Below are positions 9,935 through 22,839 of a DNA stretch of 64,000 bases, piece after piece. The position numbers were made by a program, and so were the translations under genes. A model generated the notes under the pieces. It was not told the origin of the DNA and made no database searches. It worked only from the letters and a program-made list of their open reading frames with translations. Every line of letters starts with the position of its first letter. Position 1 is the stretch's first letter. This DNA is from Triatoma infestans (Eukaryota; Arthropoda; Insecta; Hemiptera; Reduviidae), in assembly GCA_011037195.1 (NCBI GenBank), contig JAAEAF010000094.1, forward strand, positions 124,001-188,000. The letters are read 5' to 3'.

Positions 9935-11571
9935 AGATTCGAAACATTACTCACAACACAGGAATTTTACCAATACTGATGGGACAAGCTAAATTAAAGA
10001 CGACTACTCACACGTTTGTGCATTATTATCGGGTAGAGCCTTTATTAAAGCAACTGCATGACACAAATAATTATTATTTAAATTTATTTAAAATATTTAA
10101 TGTAAGCGATCTTTACAAAAACAAAGTAAAAAATATAAACAAAATTAAAACTATAAGTAATTATGGTAAATTAATCAACCATACAAAAGATGTAATCTAC
10201 GAAAAATTAGAAATAATTAATATTTATAATAATAATAATAAGAATAATAATAATAAGAATAATAATAATAATAAGAATAATAATAATAATAATAGGATAA
10301 GAAATAAAAGAGGAATTATTAATGGTTTAGGTAGTATAATAAAAAGCATAAGCGGTAACTTAGACGCTTATGACGGAGAAAATTATGATCAAATTATAGA
10401 TGAATTAAAAAGTAACCAAAGAAATGTACAAAATCAAATACAGCATCATTATTCTATAAATATAGGAATAATGAAAGAATTTAATAAAACATTAGAAACA
10501 ATTAATGCAAACAACGTTGAAATAAAGGAGAAATTATTGTTATTAAATGACGATCTGTACGAAGTTTACGAATTCGCTGTCATAACTGACATTCCAAATC
10601 ATGTAGAAATATTATACAACATGATCCTAAAATATTGTCAATGATATTGAGAACTCTGTCACCTTTTGTAAACTCAAAACATTTCATCCAAGTATTATTT
10701 CAACGTATGAATTATTTTCAGAGTTAAAAAACATTGTACACTATTATAATGACTAACTACCATTGAAATTAAATACGAAAACATGTTCGACATTATAAAA
10801 TTATTAGATATAGATTGTAAAATTAGTCATAAAAATTAAATTATTTATTTCATACATTTACCTATTGTAAAGAAGGAACATTTTGAATTGTATTACCTAC
10901 ATCCTATTCCATCCCTCATCAATTCAGTCTTAATGACAATACTCCCAACCACAAAATTCCTTTTAAAATCCAGCAGTGAAAAGATTGAAAGTTTACGCAC
11001 AATGTGCAACATCAAACTACCTTCTGGGTACTTGTGCCCTACACATACACTTGTATATCAGTCAACTCAGTGCGAGGAGGAAATCTTGACCAAAGGAACA
11101 ACATCTTCCTGCAAGTTCGCCTCTCTCAATATCAAAGACAGTCAAGTGATATGGATCGAAGAAATTGATCAATATTTGGCAGTTTTCCCTACCGAAGAAA
11201 CATTAACCATTCAAAAGGGATCTGAAATGGAATAGAAAACACTTCGAGGAATTTATCTTCTAAGGCCAAATGAAAACACAATCATTTTCAAATACAAGGA
11301 GCTGCAACATCAGTCTCAATCATTTGGACAGCCAATACTGTTAAGCGACTTGGAACCTATTCTAAGAAAAGACCAAGCACCACAATTTTCAATAAACATG
11401 AGGCATTTGGACCTAGCAGCTATACCTCAAAATATAGTTACCACAGTCGAGAAGAATTCAGTGATTTTAAGTAAATTCAATATTGGGACCATCTTGCTGA
11501 TTTTACTCATAGGCCTCTTCCTCTGCTTCAAGATAACAAGAAGGAATACTTATGCGTCAACAACCCCCTGA
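9910..11571 (+). pseudogene. env: Env (fusion-protein-like), broken
   Basis: Overlaps the end of pol in another frame. The first segment (to 10644) carries a furin-like RNKR site at 10300-10311 followed by GIINGLGSIIKS, the conserved start of the transmembrane subunit in Errantivirus Env. Upstream is an Asn-rich tract from an AAT microsatellite. The second segment (about 10888-11235) holds Cys-rich ectodomain and ends in an in-frame stop. The third (to 11571) includes a TM helix near 11480-11535 (ILLILLIGLFLCF) and a short tail. Frame is lost between 10644 and 10888, so no functional envelope is expected. Env of this genus is normally made from a spliced RNA. Confidence 0.85.
10229..10294 (+). 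repeat. (AAT/AAG)n microsatellite inside env
   Basis: AATAAT runs punctuated by AAG code an Asn/Lys tract of about 22 residues just upstream of the furin-like site. It looks like replication slippage inside the gene. Confidence 0.85.
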
Positions 11572-11599
11572 CTTCGTACTTCCGGAGGAAGTCCATTCT

Positions 11600-11610
11600 A
11601 GGGGTGGAGG
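11600..11610 (+). promoter_or_regulatory. Polypurine tract
   Basis: AGGGGTGGAGG lies directly before the 3' LTR, where plus-strand DNA synthesis starts in LTR retroelements. Confidence 0.85.
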
Positions 11611-11611
11611 A

Positions 11612-11820
11612 ATTACGTTAGAATAAACCTGGACATTACCCTAATAAAACTGCTGATAAACTGCTGATCCCATCCTTTCCTATTTCCTATATAGTATCCT
11701 AATTTTCCCACAGTCTTTTAGTCTTGTATTTGTTGTTAGAGTGTATGTTTATATTGTAATTCCAATTTTAAATAAATTATAATTTTTAAAAACGGAATTT
11801 TTGAAATAAAAAACATAATT
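11612..11820 (+). repeat. 3' LTR of Errantivirus
   Basis: 209 bp matching the 5' LTR except at three positions. Followed by TATA within a (TA)n tract. Confidence 0.9.
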
Positions 11821-12789
11821 TATATATATATATATCAACCGAAGGCAGGTGACAGTTGGGGCGACTGTACTGAAATCCAGAAAAGAGCGCTAATAACATC
11901 GAACAAACCATCATAACATTTGAAACTCAACATCCTAATACCAATTATACAGGAAAAATGTTTCAAATAAAAGTGACATGTTTTGATCTGTACAAATAGC
12001 AGTACTAATATAAAGGAAATCGTTATAATCGTAGAGAAAATTCCTATAATCAAAAAAAGAACTATTGTGCAAAGTCGCAGTTCCGGACCAACCACTTTTC
12101 TTCAAATTGGAATTCTAGCAATACATTCATGTATCTTCACATTGTAAAGGTTGGTAGAAAGCATACATTACACTGAAGTGGTACTTTAGAGAAAGTAATT
12201 ATTTGCTCGGTGAACAGTGTTTCTAATAATGGCATATTCAAAATTTCGTAAAAATTTGAAATATGGAAAATAATATATAAAAATGAATATTCTAAAAAGT
12301 ATACGATGTGAAATTGCATATAGGTTGAGCAATTTGCATATTGAAAGTATGATAATGACAACATGAATTAGCTTTGACACTTCCGGTTGAAAGAGAAAGT
12401 GTCACCCACTTTTCCAAACATTATTATCACACTTGTATGTCACAATGTGTGTTTATTTGTCTTTAGAAGTGAAACAATCAATAACAAATAGTTCATGCGG
12501 GCATACCTTTGTAATAAATCTTCTTTCAATAAATAAAATACATCATTATAGCCGCTCAATCAGTTAAACAATTTTAATTGTTTCATTAATCTCAAAAGAT
12601 GTTTCTTAAACTCATAAACCTATATTTACATTGTTAATAATTAATTGTTTATAGCGCACTTACACAGAAGAAAGGTAATTAAAAAACTAACCTAGTCAGC
12701 AAAATGTCAAACCTTTCGGTACTATTAGAATGAACCGTTCCAATCAGCTGTTAACTACAGAATTTTTTTTTTCGTTTTATTTGATATAT
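11821..12789. other. Non-coding stretch with a CTTCCGG-family fragment
   Basis: Starts with a TA tract. A family fragment lies at about 12060-12200 (AAAGTCGCAGTTCCGG, then TGAAGTGGTACTTTAGAG), and another CACTTCCGGTTGA at about 12378. The rest is AT-rich with no recognised gene. Confidence 0.5.
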
Positions 12790-13765
12790 AAAAAATAATA
12801 TGGTGTGAAACATTCACAAAACTTTCTCTTACCAGATCTCAAAATTATAATTGACAAATTTTATAGTTTGTGTACCAAATTTAATGAAATTCATCGAAAA
12901 CTGAAAATACTGTCCAGTAAAAGCGCACTTCCGGTTTACAAATTTTCTTGAAACTCGAAATTTTGGCCATCTATTTATTCCTAATTAATTTTGTTTGGAT
13001 GATAGAATTGTATAATCAACTATAATAGCACTTTAGAGAAAAAAACATAACCCCACCCCTCCCCTAAAAGTGCCCTTAAATGTATTTTCCCAGAGAAATA
13101 TTTTAAATAAAAGTTGTAGATCTTTGTATGTTTAGTTTATATATAAAGTTTCAAGAAAATCGTCGGAGCCATTTTTGAGAAAATTGCAAAAAGTGAAAAA
13201 ATCATTTAGTAAACGCACTTCCGGTTATCCGATTTTTCAAACTCGGAATTTCAACAACATATTCAATTCTAATTACCATTATTTAAATGATAGGATTGTC
13301 TAATAAACTGAAATAGCACTTTAGATGAAAACCTAACCCCACCCCTCCCCCACAAATGCCCTTAAATGAGTTTTCCCAGAGAAATGTTTCAAATAAAAGT
13401 TGTAGCTCGTTGTATGTGTAGTTGATATACCAAGTTTGAAAAAATCGTCGGAGCCATTTTTGAGAAAAACTCAAAAAAGTAAAAAAACCAACTAGTAAAG
13501 TGGTATTTCCGGATAGAGGAATTTTGACAGATAACGTACTGTCAGATCCCATGGTGATACCTAAACGGAATATCAAGTTTCAACTTTCTGCGGTTTTTCG
13601 TTTTTGAGCTATGCTGTTCACATACACAACACACACACACACAGACCATTTGCTAAAAACCACTTTTTTGGACTCAGGGGACCTCAAAACGGATATTTCC
13701 GGTGAAAACTCGATATCGAAAATTTGACACGATTAGAATACTTCCTCTTACTAGGAATAAGAGAA
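12790..13765 (+). repeat. CTTCCGG-family repeat, near full-length
   Basis: Left end GGTGTGAAACATTCACAAAACTT followed within the first 50 bp by CTCTTACC; right end CTTCCTCTTACTAGGAATAAGAGAAAGTA (split here only for description). Two internal modules of about 300 bp each start near CGCACTTCCGGTT (about 12924 and 13213), then AAACTCG(G/A)AATTT, GATAGAATTG, AGCACTTTAGA, CCCCACCCCTCCCC and GTTGTAG. A third, shorter module ends in CGATATCGAAAATTTGACAC. No coding capacity; presumed non-autonomous element. Confidence 0.75.
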
Positions 13766-14274
13766 AGTAATTACTCCCAGCAGTAGACAAACAAAAAGTG
13801 TGCTTTGAAAAAATAACACCTTCTCCCTTGTTACACTCCTAATTACTAATTCTTTGTTAGTTAAACTTTACATCTTTGTAAAGTTTACGAGAGAGTCGCG
13901 AAAACCTAAAAAATCCATTTTATAATACCGAAAACTGGATCTCCGTTTCTTATTTATTCATTTTTGTGTATTATGTTATTATTTAGTTTGCTTCTCTCTC
14001 TCTCATATCCACCATACACACACTCAGTTTCGCTGAAACACGACTTCAAAAATTGAAATCCCTTACAATGGTAGGTAGTAAGGGAAAGTAAATTATGGTA
14101 AAGAATAAGCAGGTGATAATTACACGACTTACTCTTTAATACAATATAACTGGCAAATTGTTCCAAATTTGGATGTTTCCTAAATGTTTAATTGTAATTA
14201 ACACAGCTGTAGAGAGGTGTTGGTGAGAGTTCTGAGCTCCCAGTCAGTCCTGGATCAATCCCTGATTTCGAAAA
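13766..14274. other. Non-coding stretch, nothing recognised
   Basis: AT-rich with TC and CA short tracts. A GTAGTAAGGGAAAGTA end-like motif near 14075 may be another family edge. No gene recognised. Confidence 0.4.
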
Positions 14275-14700
14275 ATTCCATAAGACTCAGGAAGCTTTTC
14301 TTTAAAAATCTCATTTCCGGTTAATCGACTTAGCTTTAGACTTAAAATTCTATCATTCCTGTAATGTATTTTATATTGTATAAGTGAAGCACTGTGATGA
14401 AGTAGCACTGTAGAGGAAAACTACTTACCGTTGTAGCTTTCCACACCTATCGAAAAATCAATTTTCTGATATGTTTCAAATAAAAATGTAATAAATTTAA
14501 AATAAATCCTAGTTTACGAGAAAATACTGGAAAACAAAAGAAAAATTCAACTACTCCTAATACCTAAACGGAGTAAGAAGTCTAGTAGGAAGCTTTTGGC
14601 AATTCTTCGTTTTTGCAATACTATGCTGTGCTTACACCACAATTACACTAAAAACTTCATTTCGAACTTAGTTCCGTTGTAGCAGTAAGAGAAAATGGTG
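14275..14700 (+). repeat. CTTCCGG-family repeat, diverged copy
   Basis: Contains TCATTTCCGGTTAATCGACTT, GAAGTAGCACTGTAGAGG and a GTAGCAGTAAGAGAAAATGG end near 14678-14697. Shorter and more diverged than 12790-13765. Confidence 0.5.
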
Positions 14701-16300
14701 ATTAAAACAAAATTGTACTAGAAAAAGTGCCGTAATATGATCGATATTAGATTACTTGTAATTTTCTTCAACTACAAGTATAGGTAAATGAAATTTTAAA
14801 GATCTTGGTACAAAGATGCGGTCAACCAGTGTTTTTTTCAGAATGTATTGCTTCTATTATATAGAAAGGCCTTGAAAGATCAAGCCTACACGGACGTGAT
14901 TGGATAGAGTTAATTAATGCCTGAAGCAAAGTGAGGATCTATTGTATTGGTTGATGACTCAGAGGACTCAACAAAGAAATACAGACAAGAGTGTATCCTT
15001 TAAGATGCATAACAAGTCTTTATTTGTTAAGCATTTTTCAATCATATAGGAACAATAGATTCGTCTGATAATAAATACGTATACTTTGTTTATATTGATG
15101 TTATGATGATCAAGTTGTTAGTAATACATACTTGAACAATAATTCATAATAGGCAAATTTATAATGAAAACCTAGTAACATTATAATGAAAACCATTTTA
15201 CCTTAGTTAAATTACCTAATTCAAATAACTGGTTTTTCTAAAAATTTTCAAGTAAGGTTATATTAGACAAGAGTGTGTACAGGACAAGGTGGCGCACGGT
15301 AAGATGGCAACACTGGAAGTGAAGCCCGGCCAAACACGCCACTTGGCAACACTGGGTAACGGGGCCTAACGGTCTATCGCCACTTGCATTCTTCCAAAGG
15401 ACAAGCCCGGTATACTCCTGAAATCTGGGACATAGGATTCCACTTTAATATCTTCTGACTTAAATGCCTTAATTAAAGTTATTATATATTTAATCCAAGT
15501 TTTCATGATCATGTATAATATATAACAATTTTGTTTTTTAATCCAATATAATGGGCTAATTTTCCTTTCTCATGTTACCGTAGGTCGAAATATTGCTATC
15601 GTATCAAACTTTTCGACATGCATGCAAATGGTAGAGGAAAAGAACAGCCTCAACTTTTCAAAGTTCATGCGTTTGCATATCTTGAAATAGCGGCTCTCCG
15701 CCACCTGTTCCACTTCTTTTTTCTCAGTTCTTTCGAGATAAGGGACTCTTGAGTGCCACAGGTTCTGTGTAGCCTTATTGTAGTTTATCTTTGCTTTCTT
15801 AACGATTTGTTTAAATCTAAATATTTGAAAATTCAAGTCCGAGAGAAACTTGTAAAATATTTTTAGGAAAATAGTGCGAATTATTTACACAAAATTTTTC
15901 TTAAAAAGATTCCAACTTATATGGGAAGGGGGAAGCAATTATGAACTATCTCATTTTAATAATTGACATCTTGTTCCCTTTTTTGAAAGACACTATTGCA
16001 CTGATTTTTGAAAAAATTAAAATGAAAACATATTTCCAAACGAGAGGTGAAGTTGTTAGCGTTCGAGATTGTTCTCCAACAATTCAACTAAACGAATAAC
16101 ATCAGTTTGCCAGCGCACCTTAAAATGTTATACTGGGTCGCGGGACGTAGAATGGCTGAGTAGCCGAAATCATGGTGGAGCAAGAAAAAAAAACTTTTCG
16201 TATGTATTACAGAGGTTTGGGTAAAAGTCGATTTTATTCGATAATATCCGATTAAACTTATTCTCAGCTAAGGAAATATTCTGTTTTTAGAAATGTTTGG
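14701..16300. other. Non-coding stretch, nothing recognised
   Basis: 1.6 kb without a recognisable gene. A GC-richer patch at about 15285-15420 contains GGCAACACTGG twice, and GACAAGAGTGT occurs near 14982 and 15268, hinting at an old insertion. The minus-strand 88-residue frame at 15570-15836 shows no known motif. Confidence 0.35.
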
Positions 16301-16575
16301 AGTCAGCCGGGCGCTAGTGCTACTGAGTGTACAGCTTGATATTGCTCTTAAAATCAAAGTGATTTAAGTAGGTAAAAGTGGGTATATGAGTGCGCGGAGC
16401 TATTCTTAAGACATTTGAAGCTCTCTACTTGAAAGCATTTTGATTTACATTGTTGAATCTGATGTTATTTTTGTTTTGAACTTGTAAATAAACAGTGAAT
16501 TATAGGTTAGGTGAGTACATGGACATTTTAGTATTTTTTATTTTTTAGAACAATTTTAATTATTAATTCTCCCAC

Positions 16576-17697
16576 ATGGAGACTAATGATGAAAATGTCA
16601 GCTGTGAACCAGATGGCACGATCACTAGAAGTGTCAGTCTAAACAAAAGCTCAAAAAGATCATTTTTAAATTCAAACACTCCACAAAAAATTAAAAAAAA
16701 ATAAAGTCAAGCCTATTTCTACCGTAGACACCAACGATAATGAACAAAAACTGTGTAATATCAATAATTCTTTGGAAGCAATTTCACAAAGTGACATGCA
16801 AACAGAAAATCAAATAAACCGTACTCTGAAAGAAGTTAGTCTAACAGATTTTGCACACCAAATCCCTTTACACCCCTCAGTGTGGATGATAGGGAGCCAC
16901 AGGAAGAAATTCAGCCAGTAAAAAATACAAAACCTCCACCAATTTTCATAAAGAATATTTCAAATTACGTAGATTTTTACAAGACTTTGAGCCAGCTATT
17001 AGGGCCAGATTCTTTTGAATGTAAGTCTCGTGTAGATAGTGTTATGCTATCTACAAAAACAGTTGATGGATACAGAGCGGCCATACACTACTTACAAGGG
17101 ACAAAAGCCGAATTTCACACATACCAAATTAAAAGTGAAAAAGCCTTCCGAGTAGTAATACGACACCTACACCACAACACACCAACAACAATAATAAAAG
17201 AAGATTTAGAACGCCACAATTTCTAAGTTAGGAACATCACAAATGTTAAACACCCCACCACAAAATCACCACTACCATTATTCTTTGTAGATCTGGACCC
17301 ACAAGAAAACAACAAAGAAATATTTAACTTGAGAACCCTTGTATATACAACTGTAAAAATAGAAGAGCAATACAATTATAAAACTACAAAAATATTACAG
17401 TGTAAAAGATGCCAACAATATGGTCACACAAGGTCATATTGCAACCATAATCCGAGGTGCGTAAAATGTGCAGGCCCCCATCCATCATCAGACTGTACAA
17501 AACCTCGGGAGCAACCTCCAACTTGTGCCCTTTGCTTAGAGAATCACCCAGCAAACTATAGGGGTTGTGTAACCCATAAAGAATTACAACGCCTCAGGAG
17601 AAGAACCAGCCTTGACAGAAGTGGAAATCGGCCTCATCTTGGCGCAGTCTCCCGTTCAGCTATGCCAGACCTGCAGCCAACGAATTTCCGCAGCTAG
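16576..17697 (+). pseudogene. LINE ORF1 (Gag-like, zinc-knuckle) with stops
   Basis: An ATG at 16576 opens a Ser/Asn-rich N-terminus that loses frame near 16700. The central part (16882-17226) has PPPIFIKNISNYVDFY and FRVVIRHLHHNTP, the RNA-recognition-like domain typical of jockey-clade ORF1 proteins, and ends at a premature TAA. The frame continues from about 17227 into three zinc knuckles (CKRCQQYGHTRSYC, CVKCAGPHPSSDC, CALCLENHPANYRGC). The protein would coat LINE RNA. Nonsense and frameshift lesions make it non-functional. Confidence 0.8.
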
Positions 17698-17920
17698 CAC
17701 CTGAAGAACCAAGGTACCAAGGAACCTCCAGGCCATTTAATAGTCACAGTCCATCATATGCCAGGGTCGTGGGGCCGTCAGCGGCTCAGCTTACACTGGT
17801 ACCTCCCTCTCCTATCTCTAACGACCTTACCTCTCTTCTCACTACATTTATCTCTGAATTCAAATCTCTCATCACTCTTCTCACGTCTCTCGTTACTGAG
17901 CTCATTCCTAAATTGTCTCG

Positions 17921-19990
17921 ATGATCAATTCTCAGCATTCGCTCACTATTCTCTTATGGAATTCCAATGGGTTGAACTCTCACAGAGACGAATTAGACAT
18001 TTTCCTACATGACAAACGAATGGACGTAGCACTTATCACAGAAACTCACTTTACAGGACGATCTAACTTTTACATACCCGGCTACACAACTCACAGGACC
18101 GATCACCCAGACGATACATCCCATGGTGGAGCTGCAATATTAATAAAAAATACTTTGGTTCATCACCGATTACCTGCTTATCAAAATGAACTCATTCAAT
18201 CTGCAGCAATTAATTTAGACTGCCAACCTTTTAACTTTACTCTGGCAGCAGTTTACTGCCCTCCAAATAAATCGAGCAGTATGGCAACGTACCCACTACC
18301 CGAGTGACAGACTGATTTACAACAGACTGACTAGACGGTTAAAACGTGAACTTCAAAACTTCAGATCCCTGAAATACGAAGAATATGTTACCTCCCTGGC
18401 ATCTGACCGCAAATCACTTTGGACCGCTACCAAATGACTACTCTCTTACAAACTTGTTCCTTCTCCTTTAAGACGTAATGACGGAACATGGACGAAATCA
18501 AACTTAGAAAAAGCCATCGAATTCAAAGACCACCTGAGCAACATATTCACACCTCATCCAGACATTAGTGACGACATACACTCTGCTGAAATACTAACTG
18601 ACTTAGATACCGCCTTGCCTCTCTGCCTCCCTCCAAAAGCGTTCACTCCTTCTGAGGTAAAATATTTAATAAAATCCTTGCCAAAGAAAAAATCTCCGGG
18701 CTTTGACTTAATAACTTCAGAAATTCTTCGTCATCTACCACAAAAGGCAATAGTATATCTCACCTACATCTTTAACTCAGTACTGAGAACTACATATTTT
18801 CCGGCATTATGGAAATTTTCAGTCATAAAAATGATTCCCAAACCGAAGAAACCTTCTCATCTTCCATCCTCATACCGGCCCATCAGTCTGTTACCGATCA
18901 TGGGGAAACTGTTAGAAAAATTATTGCTAATTATCTGTCCTATTCTTGAAACTGCAAATGTCATCCCCTCTCATCAGTTTGGATTTCGTCAACAACACAG
19001 TACCATACATCAATGCCATAGAGTAGTGGACGCCATTTCTTCTTCTCTCGAACGGAAACAATATTGCTCCGGGGCCTTCCTTGATGTGGCTCAAGCCTTT
19101 GATCGGGTATGGAATCCGGGGCTGTTGTGGAAGTTAAAAAGAAATCTTCCTTCTACTTACTACTTAATTATGAAATCTTATCTTACAGACCGTTTCTTTC
19201 AGGTTAGTTGTGGCTCTGCCACTTCTGATTACTCTCCTGCTCTAGCCGGCGTCCGTCAAGGTAGATACTTGGTCCTCTTCTCTATACTGTATATACAGCA
19301 GACATACCGACTCACACTAACACAATACTATGCACTTACGCTGACGACACCGCCATTCTTGCTTCCAGTTCCGACCCTGTAAAGCTTCCACTCACTTACA
19401 GACACACTTCGTCATACTTGAACCTTGGGCCAAAAAATGGCGATTAAAATTTAACCCTCAGAAGTGTCAATACATCACTTTTACTCTGCGACGCCGTACT
19501 TCTCCACCAGTCAGCTTTAACTCTGTACCTCTTTCTCCTGCAAATTTAGTTCGCTACCTTGGGATGTATATCGACAAACGACTAACATGGAACTCACATA
19601 CTAAACTAAAAAGACTGGAACTCAACAAACGGAATAAACTGTTACTAAGACTAATAGGCAGACGGTCGAAACTTCCAATAGAACATAAACGACTATTATA
19701 CAACACCATACTTAAACCAATGTGGACTTATGGACTTGAACTGTGGGGTTCAACCAAACGCTCAAACTCACAAAAAATCCAGGCCTTTCAATCAAAAATT
19801 CTCCGTCAAATTACAGATGCTCCATTCTACGTTTCAAACACTTCTCTTCATAAAGATCTCAACATACCCACGTGACTGAAACAGCTAAAAGTAAATACCG
19901 AAAATTCCATAACTCTCTTTCTCTATGCTCTAATCCTCTAATCCAAAATCTCGCCTCCATAGCTATTCTGGACAACCTTAGCAATCCATG
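17921..19990 (+). pseudogene. LINE ORF2: endonuclease and reverse transcriptase, broken
   Basis: Starts with an APE-type endonuclease: Asn in LLWNSNGL and Glu in LITETHF, then HGGAAILIKN and AAVYCPP. Homology jumps at about 18270 to the RT linker, so the endonuclease second half (with its Asp/His residues) is deleted. RT follows from 18615: KSPGFDLITSEIL, SYRPISLLPIMGKL, motif A FLDVAQAFDRVW. Frame is lost after GVRQG near 19260, and motif C YADD lies at 19337-19348 in another frame. The C-terminal part with YIDKRLTWNSHTK runs to about 19990. No RNase H domain is seen, as expected for jockey. Confidence 0.82.
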
Positions 19991-20439
19991 AGATGGTCGC
20001 GGGGCCAGCAACGCCTCAGCCGCCGTGGGGGGATTTTTGGATTATTTTGTGTATAGTAACGAAAACTCTTCTGTTACTACATAAGGTAACCAACTTAAAT
20101 ACTAGATAATTTTAAGACGAGTAATTCAATAGTAATTTTTATCAATAAAACCTTTGCCACGAAAATGACAGATATTCCTACAAGGATTTTTTGTTTTGTT
20201 TTTTTTAACCGTGAGAGAAATTTAAAACTAAGGCAATCTGTGTGTCATTACAACGCCTTAATTGAAGCAGCATTCTTCTGCCAAATTAGGAAGAGTTAAT
20301 AGCCTTAACCTCTTAAGAAGGGGTTATTCCTTTAAATTAGGAATCAAGTTAATATCAGATGAAATTGCTTTAAAAGAACAAATTATGCCCTCGGTCATCA
20401 CAGCAAATGATGCAGAACATTCCCTCAGAAAAAAAAGTT

Positions 20440-21710
20440 TGATCAAATTATTACTTTCTCTTACTACTAAAAGAGGAAGTAGTTTTACGATCGTGTCGAA
20501 TTTTCGAAATTCAGATATCATCGGTAATATTTAAGGTTCTTCTTCAAAAAAAAAAAAAAAAATGTTTATCGAAAGATCTTTATTATCCCTGAACAAAATA
20601 TCTCAAACACGAAAAAAGAAATCGCAGGAAGTATTCGTTGAGACCCAGTGCAACTTCCGACGTAAAAATTATCACTTTTATTTGAAACATTTTCCCGGTA
20701 AAATTTACTTTAAGGGGGGGGGGGGTTCTGTCATTTAAGTTTATCTTTAAAGTGTATCTGCAATGCTGCTGTGAGTTGACAAAGAGTCTTCCCTACAATG
20801 TGACTGTACTCACAGGTCCTAATACTATAATACAAGTGCATTTATATAAAATTGATAACACAAATTAAACGTTTAGAATAAATCTTCCTGTGACTTCCTC
20901 ACTGCAATTTTACTTTCTCTAACTACTATTGGAGTCAGTATTGTAATCGTGTCATATTTTCGATATTGAGTTTTCACCCGCAATACTAAACATTTTGAGG
21001 ACCCCGGAGTCCAAAAATGTAGTTTTTAGAAAATGGTCCTTTTGTGTTTGTGAGTGAACAGTATAGATGACAGAACTTTCATGCTTGACATTCCGTTTGA
21101 TTATCACTATGGGATCCGACAGGAACTTAGTTACCTGGCCAAAATTCCTCCACTTTACTGTGAATGGATTTTTCAGTTGTTTTTTTGCAATTTTCTCAAA
21201 ACGATTTTCTTAAAACTATACTGGGAAAATTCATTAAGGGAATTTTTGGGAGAAAGGTGGGTGTTATGATTTTCTCTAAAGTGCTATTTCCATTCATTAT
21301 ATATAGGTAGTGGTATCATCTACATAATATTAATCAGAATTGAATATGATGCGAAAATTCCGAGTTTTAAAAAAAATCGGTTGACCGGAAATGCGTTTTT
21401 CCTGAACACTTTTTTCAGTTTTCTGTGATTTTCTGTATAAAAAGGCCGATGGGTTTCATTAAACTTGGTATACTAGCTTTACATACCTATCACTTTTATC
21501 TGAAAGTTTTTTCTGAGCAAATTCCTTTAAGGAAGGTTTTGAGGGAGGGGATAGCTTATGCGCTCGTAAAAAAAGTCGTTCTATAAAGTTTTGCCCCATT
21601 CATGTAAATTGAAAGTAACTAACATCTAGTAAGAATTATATGTGACCTAATTATAACGATGTAAATTGTAGTAAGAGAGAGTTGTGTGAGTGTTTCACAC
21701 AAGATTTTAT
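20440..21710 (-). repeat. CTTCCGG-family repeat, inverted long copy
   Basis: Reverse orientation: starts ACTTTCTCTTACTACTAAAAG near 20452, and a second ACTTTCTCTAACTACTATT near 20910 suggests two copies back to back. Contains GAGTTTTCACCCG, GACCCCGGAGTCC, TTGACCGGAAATGCG, and ends near 21672-21700 with TAAGAGAGAGTTGTGTGAGT and TTTCACACAAGATTTT. Confidence 0.65.
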
Positions 21711-21714
21711 TATG

Positions 21715-21995
21715 TATAAGTAGTATGCGCAGTTCAAACAAAATCGTTGAAGCTATTCTCTAAATTTGCCCTTCCTGTAGGCAGTACTTAAATGGGAATA
21801 TCAAGTTTAAGCTCTCTGTGATTTTTCATTTTTTGTTCTCACATCCACATTTAATAGACCACGCGCTAATTTGTTTTGTTCTCACTCAGAACATTCAAAA
21901 GATGTTCTTCCGGTGAACACTTAATTTCAAAAATTTGAAGGGGGGACGCAATAGTTGCTGTTATTATAGCCGTTAAGGGGAAGTAAACATTTTCT
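21715..21995 (+). repeat. CTTCCGG-family repeat, fragment
   Basis: Forward-orientation tail: CAAAATCGTTGAAGC, GTACTTAAATGGGAATATCAAG, TTCCGGTGAACACTTAATTTC and GTTAAGGGGAAGTAAAC. Confidence 0.5.
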
Positions 21996-22835
21996 ATAGA
22001 TTTATATTCTGAAAGAATATAAATAAACTTTGTATCAGTTTGAATAACCGAATAGTGTTACAAGCATGGCTAATTTGTTGTTTTCAGCTCTAATATAGGA
22101 ATTTTCTATACCTCCCATAATTGTGTTGCACACATGCAAAACAATGCAGAATTTTCCAATCAATGAAATTTCTCCTTTATGGACTTTTTTATTTATAACT
22201 AATTTTCCAAGTGTATTACATAAAGCTATAATAGTGTTAAAAAAACCGGTTTCTCCTGGAAAAACCATTATTTATCAGTGCACTCTGGTATGAATATGTG
22301 TAACTTTAAAGTGACAAACAGCTGTTAGCTCATTACCTAGTGAAAACTATAGCATTGTTATTATGAATCACTTGTTTTTGGGCCCTTACGCGGATGTCTA
22401 AACTCTACTTTCTCTTAATGATTTCACTGGCCAAACACACATAAATATATGATAGAAAGGTTCTTTTACATCCGTTCGTTATCTAACTGGTATCTAGATT
22501 TATCAATATAAGTATGTATATTATTTAATTATGCTAATTATGTTTTTACATAATTTAAATATTTATTAAAAATTAAAAAGCCAAAAAACAGGTCAAACCA
22601 CTGTAGATAGCAATGACATATCCACTCAACATAGTAATGTCGCATATTTGGTAATTTATGCTGTGAAAGTGTTACACAAGATTACTAACAGAAAAACGTG
22701 TCCACTATTTCTGATAAATTCTTTAATGAAGGAATACAGGAACTGTGCTATCAAATTAATATATTTCTGAGAAAAAAATAAAAACTGACATTTTATTAAC
22801 TTACCTCGTACATTATGTCACTGAAAAAATATTGT
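21996..22835. other. Non-coding stretch, nothing recognised
   Basis: AT-rich, without recognised domains or terminal repeats. Confidence 0.4.
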
Positions 22836-22839
22836 ACCT

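Larger units (their letters stand above)
5510..11820 (+). mobile_element. Errantivirus (gypsy-group) provirus, defective
   Basis: A 6.3-kb LTR retroelement with order LTR, primer site, gag, pol (protease, remnant RT, RNase H, integrase), env, polypurine tract, LTR. TATA immediately precedes the 5' LTR (5506-5509) and follows the 3' LTR (11821-11824), fitting the 4-bp duplications and TATA-type targets known for 17.6/297/gypsy relatives. The two 209-bp LTRs differ at three positions, so the insertion is fairly recent. The copy cannot replicate by itself: the RT fingers/palm including the YxDD box are missing, RNase H is frameshifted, and env has a stop and a frame break. Confidence 0.92.
16300..20090 (+). 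mobile_element. Jockey-like non-LTR retrotransposon, defective
   Basis: Two-gene LINE layout: a GC-richer leader, ORF1 with zinc knuckles, ORF2 with endonuclease and reverse transcriptase, and a short 3' segment. Both ORFs carry stops and frameshifts, and the endonuclease C-terminal half is deleted. Both ends are approximate; no clear target duplication was found. Confidence 0.75.

Noticed and set aside
20262..20534. 90-residue plus-strand frame with a protein-like composition
   Set aside because: It starts at TTG, runs into a CTTCCGG-family repeat end and has no recognised domain or splice context.
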